DNA of 64,000 nucleotides from Exiguobacterium sp. TNDT2 (GTDB taxonomy: Bacteria > Bacillota > Bacilli > Exiguobacteriales > Exiguobacteriaceae): positions 1 to 64,000 of the forward strand of contig NZ_QLVE01000030.1 of assembly GCF_003331145.1 (NCBI RefSeq), given 5' to 3'. Under the pieces are notes generated by a model, which saw only the letters and a list, made by a program, of their open reading frames with translations, had not been told where the DNA came from and did no database searches. The first letter of the stretch is position 1; every line of letters starts with the position of its first letter. This document shows, in pieces, positions 16,000 through 24,443 of the stretch. The position numbers and the translations under genes were made by a program.

Positions 16000-16977
16000 T
16001 TAGAGTTTGAAACCGAGTGCCGCCGACGGTGCATCGAGATAGCCCGTCATTTCTTCATCGAGCGGCAAGAGTGTAATCGAGAACCCGTGCATCTCGAGGG
16101 AGGTCATATAGTTGCCGACGTATTTCCGTTTCAACGTGTAGCCGGCATCTTCCAATTTTTTCGCGACGAAGTGATACGTCACATACAATTCGGACAATGG
16201 TGTGCCGCCCATGCCGTTGACCATGACGGCCACGTCCCCAGAGTTCACTTCTTTTTTCAAGTGGTCGAGCAGGTCATCCACGATGGCATCGACGTTCGTC
16301 GTCGGCTTCCGTTCGACGCCGCGCTCCCCGTGAATCCCGATGCCGATTTCCATCTCTTCTTCATTCAAATCAAAACCTGGCTTGCCGCTCACCGGCATAT
16401 AACAAGGTTCGACGGCCATTCCCATCGAACGGACGTTAGCGGCAACTTTCTCTGCGAGCGCTTTTACTTCAGCGAGTGACTTCCCGCTCGCTGCGGCCGC
16501 ACCGGCGATTTTATGCACGAACACGGTCCCGGCGACACCGCGGCGGTCTTCCTTGTTCGAGATGGCGACATCATCCGCGACGACGACATGATCGACTTTG
16601 ATCCCTTCGGCGTCCGCAAGTTCGGCGGCAAGCTCGAAGTTCATGACGTCACCCGCATAGTTTTTGACAATGAGTAATACCCCGTTTCCTCCGTCGGCGG
16701 CCTTGATGCCTTCGAGCACCATGTCCGGGGTCGGGGACGTGAACACTTCACCGCAGACAGCGGCATCGAGCATCCCATCGCCTACAAAACCGGCGTGGGC
16801 TGGTTCGTGACCGCTGCCGCCACCAGAGACGAGTCCGACTTTTCCAGATTTGGCCCCGTCAGCACGACAGATGACGTTGAATCCTTCCACACGGCCGTAC
16901 AGTTCAGGATGGGCATGGACCATGCCTTCGACCATTTGTGACACGAGCTCGTTTGCTTCACCGATCAGTTTTTTCAC
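16000..16977 (-). CDS. dhaK: Dihydroxyacetone kinase substrate-binding subunit DhaK
   Basis: A 325-residue subunit that binds dihydroxyacetone covalently through a histidine, here probably the one in GIGIHGERG (about residues 214-222). SGGGSGHEPAHAGFVGDGMLDAAV (about 51-74), part of the N-terminal domain, is nearly invariant in the family. The product, dihydroxyacetone phosphate, enters glycolysis directly. The start is GTG at 16977, with AAGGAG 9 bases upstream; no ATG start fits. It is the first gene of dhaKLM. No dhaS/dhaR regulator and no glycerol dehydrogenase gene is adjacent. Confidence 0.93.
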   Translation of the reverse strand: MKKLIGEANELVSQMVEGMVHAHPELYGRVEGFNVICRADGAKSGKVGLVSGGGSGHEPAHAGFVGDGMLDAAVCGEVFTSPTPDMVLEGIKAADGGNGVLLIVKNYAGDVMNFELAAELADAEGIKVDHVVVADDVAISNKEDRRGVAGTVFVHKIAGAAAASGKSLAEVKALAEKVAANVRSMGMAVEPCYMPVSGKPGFDLNEEEMEIGIGIHGERGVERKPTTNVDAIVDDLLDHLKKEVNSGDVAVMVNGMGGTPLSELYVTYHFVAKKLEDAGYTLKRKYVGNYMTSLEMHGFSITLLPLDEEMTGYLDAPSAALGFKL

Positions 16978-17045
16978 GTGGGATCACTCCTTTTTGAGTT
17001 TAAAAAGTACCATATTCAATTTTCCACTCTTTGGCCCAGGCTAAA

Positions 17046-17074
17046 CAAAAAAGTCGGCGAATGTCATCGCCGAC
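17046..17074 (-). terminator. Rho-independent terminator of the PepSY-like gene
   Basis: On the minus strand GTCGGCGA (17067-17074) pairs with TCGCCGAC (17053-17060), followed by TTTTTTG. Confidence 0.85.
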
Positions 17075-17080
17075 CTCACA

Positions 17081-17383
17081 TCATGCATATTCAAGTAAAG
17101 CGCCAGTCTCTGAATCGACTGTAAATTGGTACGTCTTCTCTTCCTCGTTCTCGAGAACCGAGATGCCACCTTTGAAGACGTCATACTCACGTCCGTCATA
17201 CGTGTAAACCTCAGGTGATGCCGAAATCCACGCGCCTTGAACGTGACCTTTGGCTGAAAATGCCCGTTTCGTGTACTCGAGCGCGTCCTCGGCCGATAAG
17301 CTTCGTTCGTCTAACACTTTTTTCGTCATAAGTGCGGCCGCGATGGCAACCCCGATTCCAACTAACCAATACCTTTTCTTCAT
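17081..17383 (-). CDS. Small membrane-anchored PepSY-like protein (YtzB-like)
   Basis: A 100-residue protein with a short basic start (MKKR) and one hydrophobic segment (residues 5-19), then an extracytoplasmic domain. The helix (SAEDALEYTKRAF) followed by beta strands (YDVFKGGISV, EKTYQFTVDSETGALLEY) fits the PepSY fold, in which the final strand carries the VDxxTG-like turn. PepSY domains are thought to inhibit or modulate proteases or wall enzymes. Bacillus ytzB lies in the equivalent place beside ytoP. It is divergent from the M42 aminopeptidase and has its own terminator. Confidence 0.75.
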   Translation of the reverse strand: MKKRYWLVGIGVAIAAALMTKKVLDERSLSAEDALEYTKRAFSAKGHVQGAWISASPEVYTYDGREYDVFKGGISVLENEEEKTYQFTVDSETGALLEYA

Positions 17384-17512
17384 ATGACTACCTCCCTTGA
17401 ACTATGGCTATCATGTACATCGTACCAAAACCTGTACCCCATTGGAACGAAAACCATTCGCATCTGTCGAAAAGTTCTGTATATAATAAAAAAAGAACGG
17501 TTGAAGGGATGG

Positions 17513-18592
17513 ATGAAAATGGAACAAAAAACGAGAGACTTATTCAAGACGTTGACAGAACTTCCAGGGGCACCTGGATTTGAAACACAGGTTCGTCAGT
17601 TTGTTCGTGACCGAATCACACCGCATGTCGATGAAGTCATGACGGACGGCATCGGCTCGATCTTTGGGAAACGGATTGGGGATGAGGCGGGACCTCGTAT
17701 CATGGTCGCTGGGCATATGGATGAAGTCGCATTCATGGTCACCCGAATCACGGAAAACGGGATGCTTTACATACAGCCGCTCGGTGGATGGTGGAGCCAA
17801 GTGCTCATGGCACAGCGGTTTGATATCGTCACGAATGAGGGATTGATTCCAGGCGTCGTCGCATCGACACCTCCCCACTTGCTCGGACCGGACGCGATGA
17901 ACAAACCGATGGATATGAAACAGATGTTTATCGATATCGGCGCCGATACGAAAGAGGAGGCCGAATCATGGGGCGTGCGTCCGGGTCTACCGGCTGTCCC
18001 GACGAGTGAGTTCACACCGCTCAAACATCCGAAAAAAATTATGGCCAAAGCATGGGACAACCGCTACGGCGTCGGTCTCGCGGTCGAGTTGCTCGAAGAG
18101 ACGACGAAAGCCGATCATCCGAACATCTTGTTCTCGGGGGCGACCGTCCAAGAAGAAGTCGGTCTCCGAGGAGCGCAAACGGCAGCCGAAATGATTCGTC
18201 CAGATGTCGCGCTCGTCCTCGACGCATCACCGGCCAACGATGCATCAGGCAATAAGACGGAGTTCGGTCAACTTGGGGAAGGGGCACTCATCCGCATCCT
18301 CGATCGGGTCATGGTCATGTCTCCCGAGATGCGTGACTTCTTACTCGATACGGCGTCTGATGAAAACATTAAGACCCAGTACTTCGTCTCCCCAGGTGGA
18401 ACGGATGCGGGTCGCATCCATATGAGCGGAGAAGGGGTGCCGACGGCCGTCATCGGTGTTGCGGCGCGCTATATTCACACGCATGCCTCGATTTTGCATA
18501 CGGACGACTACGACGCGGCGAAAGCTCTCCTGAAGGCACTTGTCAAACGACTCGATCGTTCGACGATGGAGACGCTCCGGGCTTCACGCTAA
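17513..18592 (+). CDS. ytoP: M42 family metallo-aminopeptidase (YtoP-like glutamyl aminopeptidase/cellulase family)
   Basis: A 359-residue cobalt/zinc aminopeptidase. Visible metal and catalytic motifs are AGHMDEVAF (His and catalytic Asp, about residues 65-73), KAWDNRYG (bridging Asp, about 179-186), TVQEEVGLRGA (catalytic Glu pair, about 210-220), VLDASPA (Asp, about 233-239) and a C-terminal histidine in YIHTHAS (about 324-330). These enzymes form tetrahedral dodecamers that trim peptides in the cytosol. ATG 17513 and ATG 17519 are both possible starts after AAGGG; 17519 has the better spacing. Gene order matches Bacillus ytzB-ytoP. Confidence 0.88.
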   Translation: MKMEQKTRDLFKTLTELPGAPGFETQVRQFVRDRITPHVDEVMTDGIGSIFGKRIGDEAGPRIMVAGHMDEVAFMVTRITENGMLYIQPLGGWWSQVLMAQRFDIVTNEGLIPGVVASTPPHLLGPDAMNKPMDMKQMFIDIGADTKEEAESWGVRPGLPAVPTSEFTPLKHPKKIMAKAWDNRYGVGLAVELLEETTKADHPNILFSGATVQEEVGLRGAQTAAEMIRPDVALVLDASPANDASGNKTEFGQLGEGALIRILDRVMVMSPEMRDFLLDTASDENIKTQYFVSPGGTDAGRIHMSGEGVPTAVIGVAARYIHTHASILHTDDYDAAKALLKALVKRLDRSTMETLRASR

Positions 18593-18602
18593 TTGAATGA
18601 AG

Positions 18603-18629
18603 AACGTCACTCGTGGAGTGGCGTTTTTT
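18603..18629 (+). terminator. Rho-independent terminator of the M42 aminopeptidase
   Basis: AACGTCACTC / GAGTGGCGTT (one G-T pair) with a 3-nt loop and a TTTT tail. Confidence 0.85.
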
Positions 18630-18633
18630 CATA

Positions 18634-18661
18634 TTGAATTTTCCCGAGAAACGCTTATACT
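18634..18661 (+). promoter_or_regulatory. SigA-type promoter of the PTS_EIIC_2 gene
   Basis: -35 TTGAAT (18634-18639), 16-base spacer, -10 TATACT (18656-18661); the start codon follows 57 bases later. Confidence 0.65.
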
Positions 18662-18718
18662 GATAAAAGTGTGAAGACAGAAACTTTACGACTGACAAGA
18701 CAGGAAAGAGGGATTTCC

Positions 18719-19735
18719 ATGTTCAAGAAAAAAGGAATCACGCTCAGCCCGTCGCTTTATTTCGTGACGGCGCTCAGTTATATGGCACTCGGGTTATTCA
18801 GCACCCTTATCATCGGCTTGATTATGAAGACGGCCGGAGGGCAGTTGCTCGATACGAGTCTGTCCGGTTTCGGGTCGACGCTCATCGCGATTGGTGACGT
18901 GGCCATCAGTTTGACCGGTCCGGCCATCGGCATTGCGATCGCCTATGCGCTCCAGGCACCACCACTCATCTTGTTCTCGGCGCTCGTCGTCGGGGCGTTC
19001 GGTTACGAGTTCGGACCAGCCGGCAGTTATGTGGCGACATTGCTCGCCGTCGAGGCAGCCAAGCTCGTCTCGAAATCGACGAAGCTCGACATTTTGGTCA
19101 CGCCGTTCACGACGATCGGCGTCGGTTATTTGAGTGCGACCTACATCGGCAAATACGTCGGCTTGTTCATGACGCAACTCGGGACGTGGATTGAGTGGGG
19201 CACGGAACAACAACCATTATTCATGGGTGTCGTCGTTGCGACATTGATGGGACTCGCGCTCACGGCACCGATCTCGAGTGCGGCCATCGCACTCATGCTT
19301 GGATTGAGCGGGATCGCGGCCGGTGCGGCAACGGTCGGATGCGCCGCCCAGATGGTCGGCTTCGCCATCACGAGCTATCGGGACAATGGCATCGGCGGTG
19401 CGATCGCCCAAGGGATCGGTACTTCGATGCTTCAAGTCGGCAATATCGTGAAGAATCCTTGGATCTTGTTGCCGCCGACGCTAGCGGGGGCGGTGCTCGC
19501 CCCGATCGCGATTTTGTTGTTTGAGCTCGAGAGCGTCGCAGCAGGTGCCGGGATGGGGACGAGCGGTCTCGTCGGTCCAATCGTCATGCTCGAAACGATG
19601 GGCTTCAGTTGGCACATGGTCATCGTCGTCCTTGGCTTTTTAATTATCGGTCCGGCGATACTCAGCTATGCGGTCTATCAAGTGTTGCTCCGAATGAACC
19701 GGATTCGACCGAACGACATGAAAATCGAATATTGA
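18719..19735 (+). CDS. Stand-alone PTS_EIIC_2-family permease (PfoR-like)
   Basis: A 338-residue polytopic membrane protein with about 9-10 hydrophobic segments rich in Gly and Ala. Segments such as GPAIGIAIAYALQAPPLILFS, FGYEFGPAGSYVATLLA and PISSAAIALMLGLSG resemble the PTS_EIIC_2 family, which includes Clostridium perfringens PfoR and is distinct from the classical sugar EIIC domains. No EIIA or EIIB domain is fused or encoded nearby, so PTS-dependent transport is uncertain and its substrate unknown. The start is ATG 18719 with GGAAAGAGGG upstream. It has its own promoter and is not part of the flanking Bacillus-like gene order. Confidence 0.78.
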   Translation: MFKKKGITLSPSLYFVTALSYMALGLFSTLIIGLIMKTAGGQLLDTSLSGFGSTLIAIGDVAISLTGPAIGIAIAYALQAPPLILFSALVVGAFGYEFGPAGSYVATLLAVEAAKLVSKSTKLDILVTPFTTIGVGYLSATYIGKYVGLFMTQLGTWIEWGTEQQPLFMGVVVATLMGLALTAPISSAAIALMLGLSGIAAGAATVGCAAQMVGFAITSYRDNGIGGAIAQGIGTSMLQVGNIVKNPWILLPPTLAGAVLAPIAILLFELESVAAGAGMGTSGLVGPIVMLETMGFSWHMVIVVLGFLIIGPAILSYAVYQVLLRMNRIRPNDMKIEY

Positions 19736-19746
19736 GCGACACAAAA

Positions 19747-19784
19747 GAGAGCGTCCCGGCAAATTCAGCGGGACGCTCTCGTCG
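19747..19784 (-). terminator. Terminator of the small membrane protein gene
   Basis: GAGAGCGTCCC (19747-19757) and GGGACGCTCTC (19770-19780) form an 11-bp stem. The T-tract (TTTTGTGT) lies on the minus-strand side, so it mainly serves the minus-strand gene. Confidence 0.7.
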
Positions 19785-19786
19785 GT

Positions 19787-20119
19787 TCACCAACCAAAAA
19801 GATTGCGGACGGTCTCGACGGTTTCGCGCGGGACTCGGAAGCTCGCCAAGAATAAGACGAGCAAGACGACATAGACGGGGAGTAAAAATCGTTTTCGAAT
19901 GATCGGTAAGGCGCGGACGAGCCGCTTGCCGACACGTTCGAGTATGTAAATCACAGCAAACCCGACGACGAGCCATACTAAAATCTCGCCTCGTGTCTTG
20001 TCCGTATCGATGAACAAGTAGCCGTAGCGTAGAATCGCCAGCATGCCGATGACGCCGACGAGTTGCTCGAGCGGATGTTTCATTTCTGGATTCAACTGTT
20101 CACGTGTCCATTTAGTCAT
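19787..20119 (-). CDS. Uncharacterised small membrane protein
   Basis: A 110-residue protein with three hydrophobic segments (about residues 19-34, 45-60 and 77-95) separated by basic loops (ERVGKRLVRALPIIRKRF). I do not recognise the family. The start is ATG 20119, preceded by AAGGTGAAG; further upstream in-frame ATGs run into the opposite promoter region. It is divergent from ytpP and convergent with the PTS_EIIC_2 gene. Confidence 0.7.
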   Translation of the reverse strand: MTKWTREQLNPEMKHPLEQLVGVIGMLAILRYGYLFIDTDKTRGEILVWLVVGFAVIYILERVGKRLVRALPIIRKRFLLPVYVVLLVLFLASFRVPRETVETVRNLFGW

Positions 20120-20233
20120 GACTTCACCTTTTTCACGTAGTCTTCGCTCCCGATAATCATAAAACATGAGAGCGGAATATGACAATGGACTTATGCTATC
20201 ATGAATGAGGAAAAAAGAACAGGAGTGGTGAAC

Positions 20234-20545
20234 ATGAAACAATTGACAACAATGAACGAATATACAGAAGCGAAACAAGGGAAGAGCATCTTGATGTTTT
20301 CAGCAACATGGTGCGGTGACTGCCGTTTCCTCGATCCGTTCATGCCAGAAATCGAAGCAAAGTTTGAGGATTGGACGTTCTATTATGTAGACCGTGACGA
20401 CTGGATGGAACTCGCGCAAGAGCTCGATATTTTTGGGATTCCAAGTTTCGTCGTTTTTAACGGTGGACAAGAAGTCGATCGCTACGTCGGACGCGAACGG
20501 AAGACACCTGAGCAAGTCGAGGCCTTCCTTCATGGGTTAGGGTGA
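20234..20545 (+). CDS. ytpP: Thioredoxin-like protein YtpP
   Basis: A 103-residue thioredoxin fold. The redox site is WCGDC (about residues 25-29) in place of the thioredoxin WCGPC, and the cis-proline loop is GIPSFVVF (about 67-74). The substitution suggests a different redox potential or partner. The ATG at 20234 follows AGGAGTGGTG. It begins a conserved cluster ytpP-ytpQ-ytpR-(sftA)-murC and lies only 5 bases upstream of ytpQ. Confidence 0.86.
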   Translation: MKQLTTMNEYTEAKQGKSILMFSATWCGDCRFLDPFMPEIEAKFEDWTFYYVDRDDWMELAQELDIFGIPSFVVFNGGQEVDRYVGRERKTPEQVEAFLHGLG

Positions 20546-20550
20546 CCTAG

Positions 20551-21342
20551 ATGGAACGGAATGAGTTACGACGCCATCTCGAAAGCCGATTCACGGACGG
20601 GTACCGGACCTCATACGACCGTGAGAATGAAGTGTTGCGTATCGAACGGTCAGCGGACCGGTTCGGCGTCAACATCCGTCTCGCTCCGCTCGTTGCCAAG
20701 ACGAAAGTACGAGGAGAAGTCGCCATTGACGAGGTCGTGGACTACATCAAGACGGCGCTCTCGGCGGATGATGCGGTCACGCTTACGGGCAATGAAGCGA
20801 ACATCTATCCTGTCATCCGCTCGGCCTCGTTCTCGACAAAGACGAAGCGCGGGGAAGCACTCGCCACAACCCCGCATACAGCCGAGACAGCAATCTTTTA
20901 CGCGCTCGATTCGGGCAACGGCTATCGGTTGATCGAAGAGCGGCATTTGGACGGGATGCCCTTGACTCGTCTCGACGAGTTAGCGCGGGAGAACGTCAAA
21001 AAATTGCCGACTGATTTAAAAGAAGACACCGTAGCCGGGAATACGTTCTATTTCCTGGCCACCCGGGACGGCTATGAAGCGTCACGTGTCTTAAATGATG
21101 AGTTTTTGCGGGTCATGGAACGTCGCATCGAAGGCGATATGCTCGTCGGGGTGCCACATCAGGACGTAATGATTATCGCGGACGTTCGTAACGACGAAGG
21201 TTACGATGCGATGCAACAGCTCATGTTCGATTTTTTCACGAATGGACGGATTCCGGTAACGGCTCTTTCTTTCCATTATGAGGACGGCGGTCTCGAACCC
21301 ATTTTTATTGTCGGAAAAAAGAACCCACCATCGGACGCATAA
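20551..21342 (+). CDS. ytpQ: DUF1444 protein YtpQ (UPF0354)
   Basis: A 263-residue soluble protein of the DUF1444/UPF0354 family, recognised by its place in the cluster and features such as VNIRLAPLVAKTK (about residues 34-46), a central segment (about 85-130) and a C-terminal half containing MLVGVPHQDVMIIADVRN (about 196-213). No function is established. The ATG is 5 bases after ytpP and the two are surely cotranscribed. Confidence 0.83.
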   Translation: MERNELRRHLESRFTDGYRTSYDRENEVLRIERSADRFGVNIRLAPLVAKTKVRGEVAIDEVVDYIKTALSADDAVTLTGNEANIYPVIRSASFSTKTKRGEALATTPHTAETAIFYALDSGNGYRLIEERHLDGMPLTRLDELARENVKKLPTDLKEDTVAGNTFYFLATRDGYEASRVLNDEFLRVMERRIEGDMLVGVPHQDVMIIADVRNDEGYDAMQQLMFDFFTNGRIPVTALSFHYEDGGLEPIFIVGKKNPPSDA

Positions 21343-21389
21343 TCTGCTAAACTAGTTGTGTCTAGTCTGAAAGAAAGGGCGTCATTAGT

Positions 21390-22010
21390 ATGCAAATCAA
21401 TGCTTTTTATAATCGTGAAGGAATCGGCGATGTCCTCATGGTCTTGTTAAGAGAAGGCGATCGCCACCACCAAGTCGTTGAACGGAAAGACGATGTCGCC
21501 ATCGTTAAATCGGCGACGGGAAAAGTCAATGGCTATAACATTTTCAATGCCAGTAATTATTTTGATGTCAGCGACTGGCACGGACCGGTCGAATTGACGG
21601 CCGAGTTGATTGAGACGCTCGGTGTCATCTTACGTAAACAAAACATCGAAGCCGAGCTGTCGGGCGTGGACTTCACCCCGAAATTTGTCGTCGGCTACGT
21701 CAAGGAAGCCGAAAAGCACCCGGATGCGGACAAGTTATCGATTTGCCAAGTTGAAACTGATCAAGGTGATGTCCAAATCGTCTGCGGTGCACCGAACGTC
21801 GCGGCCGGCCAAAAAGTCGTGGTCGCGAAACCGGGGGCGGTCATGCCGTCTGGATTGATCATTCGTCCATCGAAATTACGGGGCGAAAGCTCACACGGAA
21901 TGATTTGTTCAGCTCGAGAATTGAATTTACCTGACGCACCGCAAGAAAAAGGGATTCTCGTATTGGATGACGAATATGAAGTAGGGAAAGCATTTGAAAT
22001 CGGTCGCTAA
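21390..22010 (+). CDS. ytpR: tRNA-binding domain protein YtpR
   Basis: A 206-residue protein with an N-terminal domain (about 1-85, DUF4479-like) and a C-terminal EMAPII/Csaa-type OB fold. The OB part shows the usual KHPDADKLSICQVE, QIVCGAPNVAAGQKVVVA and SHGMICSARELNL segments (about residues 110-190). Such domains bind tRNA, as in the PheT N-terminus. The partner of YtpR is unknown. A terminator overlaps its stop codon. Confidence 0.88.
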   Translation: MQINAFYNREGIGDVLMVLLREGDRHHQVVERKDDVAIVKSATGKVNGYNIFNASNYFDVSDWHGPVELTAELIETLGVILRKQNIEAELSGVDFTPKFVVGYVKEAEKHPDADKLSICQVETDQGDVQIVCGAPNVAAGQKVVVAKPGAVMPSGLIIRPSKLRGESSHGMICSARELNLPDAPQEKGILVLDDEYEVGKAFEIGR

Positions 22011-22026
22011 ATTCGACCGATTTTTT
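21998..22026 (+). terminator. Terminator overlapping the ytpR stop codon
   Basis: AATCGGTCG pairs with CGACCGATT across the stop codon, followed by TTTTTT. Transcription of ytpPQR would largely stop before the SftA-like gene. Confidence 0.78.
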
Positions 22027-22063
22027 GCTAAATAGGATTGAGTGAAAAAGCGAGGAATCAAGT

Positions 22064-22948
22064 ATGGATGCATATGAACGTTCATTGAAACAGCAAGCAG
22101 ACCGAATTCGACGCGAACTTTCTCAGGAAGGGAGGAAAGGTGCACCTGTACCGAAGCCCGAACCGAAGGATGAGTTCATTCCGTCAGATGTGCCATCCCC
22201 GATTTACGGCTATGCCCGACCTAAACCGAAAATCAATCTTCCGGTCGACCATTCCCCTGAAACGAGGGACGACTCGTCGATCCGGCAAGCGCAACGGGTC
22301 TCACAATCGGCCCAATCAGCTACTGTTGATGCTCTAACACCAACTCCGATTCAACCCGAGTCTGAGGAAGGAGTCGTCGCAGAGCAGACTGCGGTCAAGG
22401 AGACTGCGGTCAAGGATGAAGCGGTAAATACATCCGTCGAAACGAGCGTGAATCAGGTCGACTTAAACGCGATAGACGATCAAAAAATGGTCGCCGAGGA
22501 AATGGAAATACCAAGTGAGAAGACGGTTATTTCCACGGAAACGATTGAGGAAATTCCGGGTTCCCGTGAAGATGAAATGGCTGAGTCAGAGACGAAACCA
22601 ATTCTCGGCGAAGTGTCTATTTTAGAAAACGGATTCGCTTCCGTGTTCATGGGTTCGACCGACTTGAAATCTTCGAAAATTACCGTCCGGGAAGAAAAAC
22701 AAGATGTGAACGAAGTGGACATGCCCATTCACACATTGATTGAGGAGACGGCACCAATCGTCGAAGATGTTGCAAAAACATTACAGACTGATGTGCCACA
22801 TGAAGTCCTCGATGAAGAAGAGCTGACACCTGGTATGAGCGTCTCGTATAAAGCGGAAGGCCCACCGCTCAACGTCATGATGACTCCGCAAGACCGGATG
22901 GCGATGTATAAGAGTCGTCGTTTGGCGAAAAAAAACAACAATCTGTAA
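22064..22948 (+). CDS. SftA-like N-terminal region protein lacking the FtsK-type motor
   Basis: A 294-residue, mostly disordered acidic protein. Residues 1-60 include FIPSDVPSPIYGYARPK, resembling the N-terminal part of the soluble DNA translocase SftA (YtpS). The middle (60-240) is low complexity, rich in E, T, S and V. The end, GPPLNVMMTPQDRMAMYKS (about 267-285), resembles the stretch that in SftA leads into the alpha/beta/gamma motor. No Walker A or B motif or gamma helix-turn-helix exists here or before murC, which begins 85 bases downstream. The position between ytpR and murC is exactly that of sftA. It is either a decayed sftA or a reduced, motor-less derivative. The open frame is intact with a plausible ribosome binding site (GCGAGG). 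The homology assignment is from memory of the family and needs a search. Confidence 0.6.
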   Translation: MDAYERSLKQQADRIRRELSQEGRKGAPVPKPEPKDEFIPSDVPSPIYGYARPKPKINLPVDHSPETRDDSSIRQAQRVSQSAQSATVDALTPTPIQPESEEGVVAEQTAVKETAVKDEAVNTSVETSVNQVDLNAIDDQKMVAEEMEIPSEKTVISTETIEEIPGSREDEMAESETKPILGEVSILENGFASVFMGSTDLKSSKITVREEKQDVNEVDMPIHTLIEETAPIVEDVAKTLQTDVPHEVLDEEELTPGMSVSYKAEGPPLNVMMTPQDRMAMYKSRRLAKKNNNL

Positions 22949-22968
22949 TAGCATGACTTCTGGAGTTT

Positions 22969-22977
22969 TGCTATAAT
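22969..22977 (+). promoter_or_regulatory. Extended -10 promoter of murC
   Basis: TGCTATAAT (extended -10 TGN plus TATAAT) lies 57 bases before the murC start; the -35 is weak (TAGCAT at 22949-22954). Confidence 0.5.
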
Positions 22978-23033
22978 GACAAAGGTTTGTCGCTTTTTTT
23001 CAAACCGCAATGAATTAGGGGGGCTTTTTACAG

Positions 23034-24341
23034 ATGAACCGTTATCACTTCGTCGGAATTAAAGGAACGGGCATGAGTCCTTTAGCTCAAATTTTAAATG
23101 ACATGAACAATGAAGTCCGAGGTTCGGACGTTGACAAAGCATTTTTTACTGAAGAAGCATTGAACCGAAAAGGAATAGAAATCCTTCCGTTCGATCCTGA
23201 AAATATTACCGAAGGGCAAATCGTCGTACAAGGTAATGCCTTTGCTGACGATCACCCTGAAATCGTTCGAGCGCGTGAACTCGGATTGACGATATACAAA
23301 TACTATGAGTTTCTCGGCGAGTTGGCCAATCATTACACGAGTGTCGCGATTACAGGATCACATGGGAAAACCTCGACGACAGGCCTCTTGGCCCACGTCA
23401 TGCGGGGGATCGAGCCGACGTCGTTCTTGATTGGTGATGGTACAGGAGAAGGGGTCGAAGATTCGAAAAACTTCGTCTTTGAAGCATGTGAGTATAAACG
23501 TCACTTCTTATACTATCATCCAGATTATGCCATCATGACGAACATCGACTTCGATCATTCGGATTATTTTTCTGGTCTCGCTGACGTGATCGATGCCTTC
23601 CAAGAGATGGCGAAGCAGGTGAAGAAAGGCATTATCGCTTGTGGCGATGATGAGAATTTGCAACACATTCAAGCGAACGTACCAATCGTCTATTACGGTT
23701 TCGGTGCCCATAACGATTTTCGTGCCGAGAATGTGAATTCGACAGACAATGGAACGACATTCGATGTTTATTTACGTGATGACTTTTACGGGACGTTCCG
23801 GATTCCGGGATACGGTAATCATAGCGTCTTGAACGCCCTGGCTGTCATTGCCACATGTGACTATGAGAACCTGCCAAAAGAGTTGGTCAAAAATCGTCTC
23901 GAAACGTTTAACGGTGTGAAGCGTCGCTTCAGTGAATCGATGCTAGGTAACCAAGTGTTAGTGGATGACTATGCCCACCATCCACGGGAAATCAGTGCGA
24001 CAGTCGAAGCGGCCCGTAAAAAATATGGCGGGCGTGAAATTGTAGCCATTTTCCAACCACATACCTATACACGTCTTAAATCATTCATTGATGATTTCGC
24101 TGCCGCATTGGCAGAAGCGGATGTCGTGTACTTGTGCGATATTTTTGGTTCGGCTCGCGAGCTAGAAGGTACGGTCACGATTGAAGACTTGCAATCGCGT
24201 ATCGAAGGCGCGAACGTCCTCAATCGAGGCGGAGTCAGTGTCTTGAGCCAACACAAAGACGCGGTTCTCCTGTTCATGGGGGCCGGAGACATCCAAACGT
24301 ATCAACGTGAATATGAGAATCAGGCTCAACTCGAAATGTAA
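23034..24341 (+). CDS. murC: UDP-N-acetylmuramate-L-alanine ligase MurC
   Basis: A 435-residue Mur ligase adding L-Ala to UDP-MurNAc in the cytoplasm. The N-terminal domain starts [18 protein letters not shown] (the family's GxGGxGMS nucleotide-sugar site in Bacillus-type form). The ATP P-loop is [10 protein letters not shown] (about residues 107-116), and [10 protein letters not shown] (about 307-316) and FQPHTYTR (about 341-348) are the usual C-terminal motifs. Length is normal. GGGGGG lies upstream of the ATG. It follows the sftA-like gene as in Bacillus. Confidence 0.94.
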   Translation: MNRYHFVGIKGTGMSPLAQILNDMNNEVRGSDVDKAFFTEEALNRKGIEILPFDPENITEGQIVVQGNAFADDHPEIVRARELGLTIYKYYEFLGELANHYTSVAITGSHGKTSTTGLLAHVMRGIEPTSFLIGDGTGEGVEDSKNFVFEACEYKRHFLYYHPDYAIMTNIDFDHSDYFSGLADVIDAFQEMAKQVKKGIIACGDDENLQHIQANVPIVYYGFGAHNDFRAENVNSTDNGTTFDVYLRDDFYGTFRIPGYGNHSVLNALAVIATCDYENLPKELVKNRLETFNGVKRRFSESMLGNQVLVDDYAHHPREISATVEAARKKYGGREIVAIFQPHTYTRLKSFIDDFAAALAEADVVYLCDIFGSARELEGTVTIEDLQSRIEGANVLNRGGVSVLSQHKDAVLLFMGAGDIQTYQREYENQAQLEM

Positions 24342-24345
24342 TGTG

Positions 24346-24377
24346 AGAGCGAATGGCTTTAGCCGTTCGCTTTTTTT
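24346..24377 (+). terminator. Rho-independent terminator of murC
   Basis: AGCGAATGGC / GCCGTTCGCT stem (one T-G pair) with TTTA loop and a T7 tail. Confidence 0.9.
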
Positions 24378-24443
24378 GTGTTTAACATCGAGTTAGGACG
24401 GTAATAGTATTAGCGACTGAATTTGGAAAAGGAGATGTTAAAG

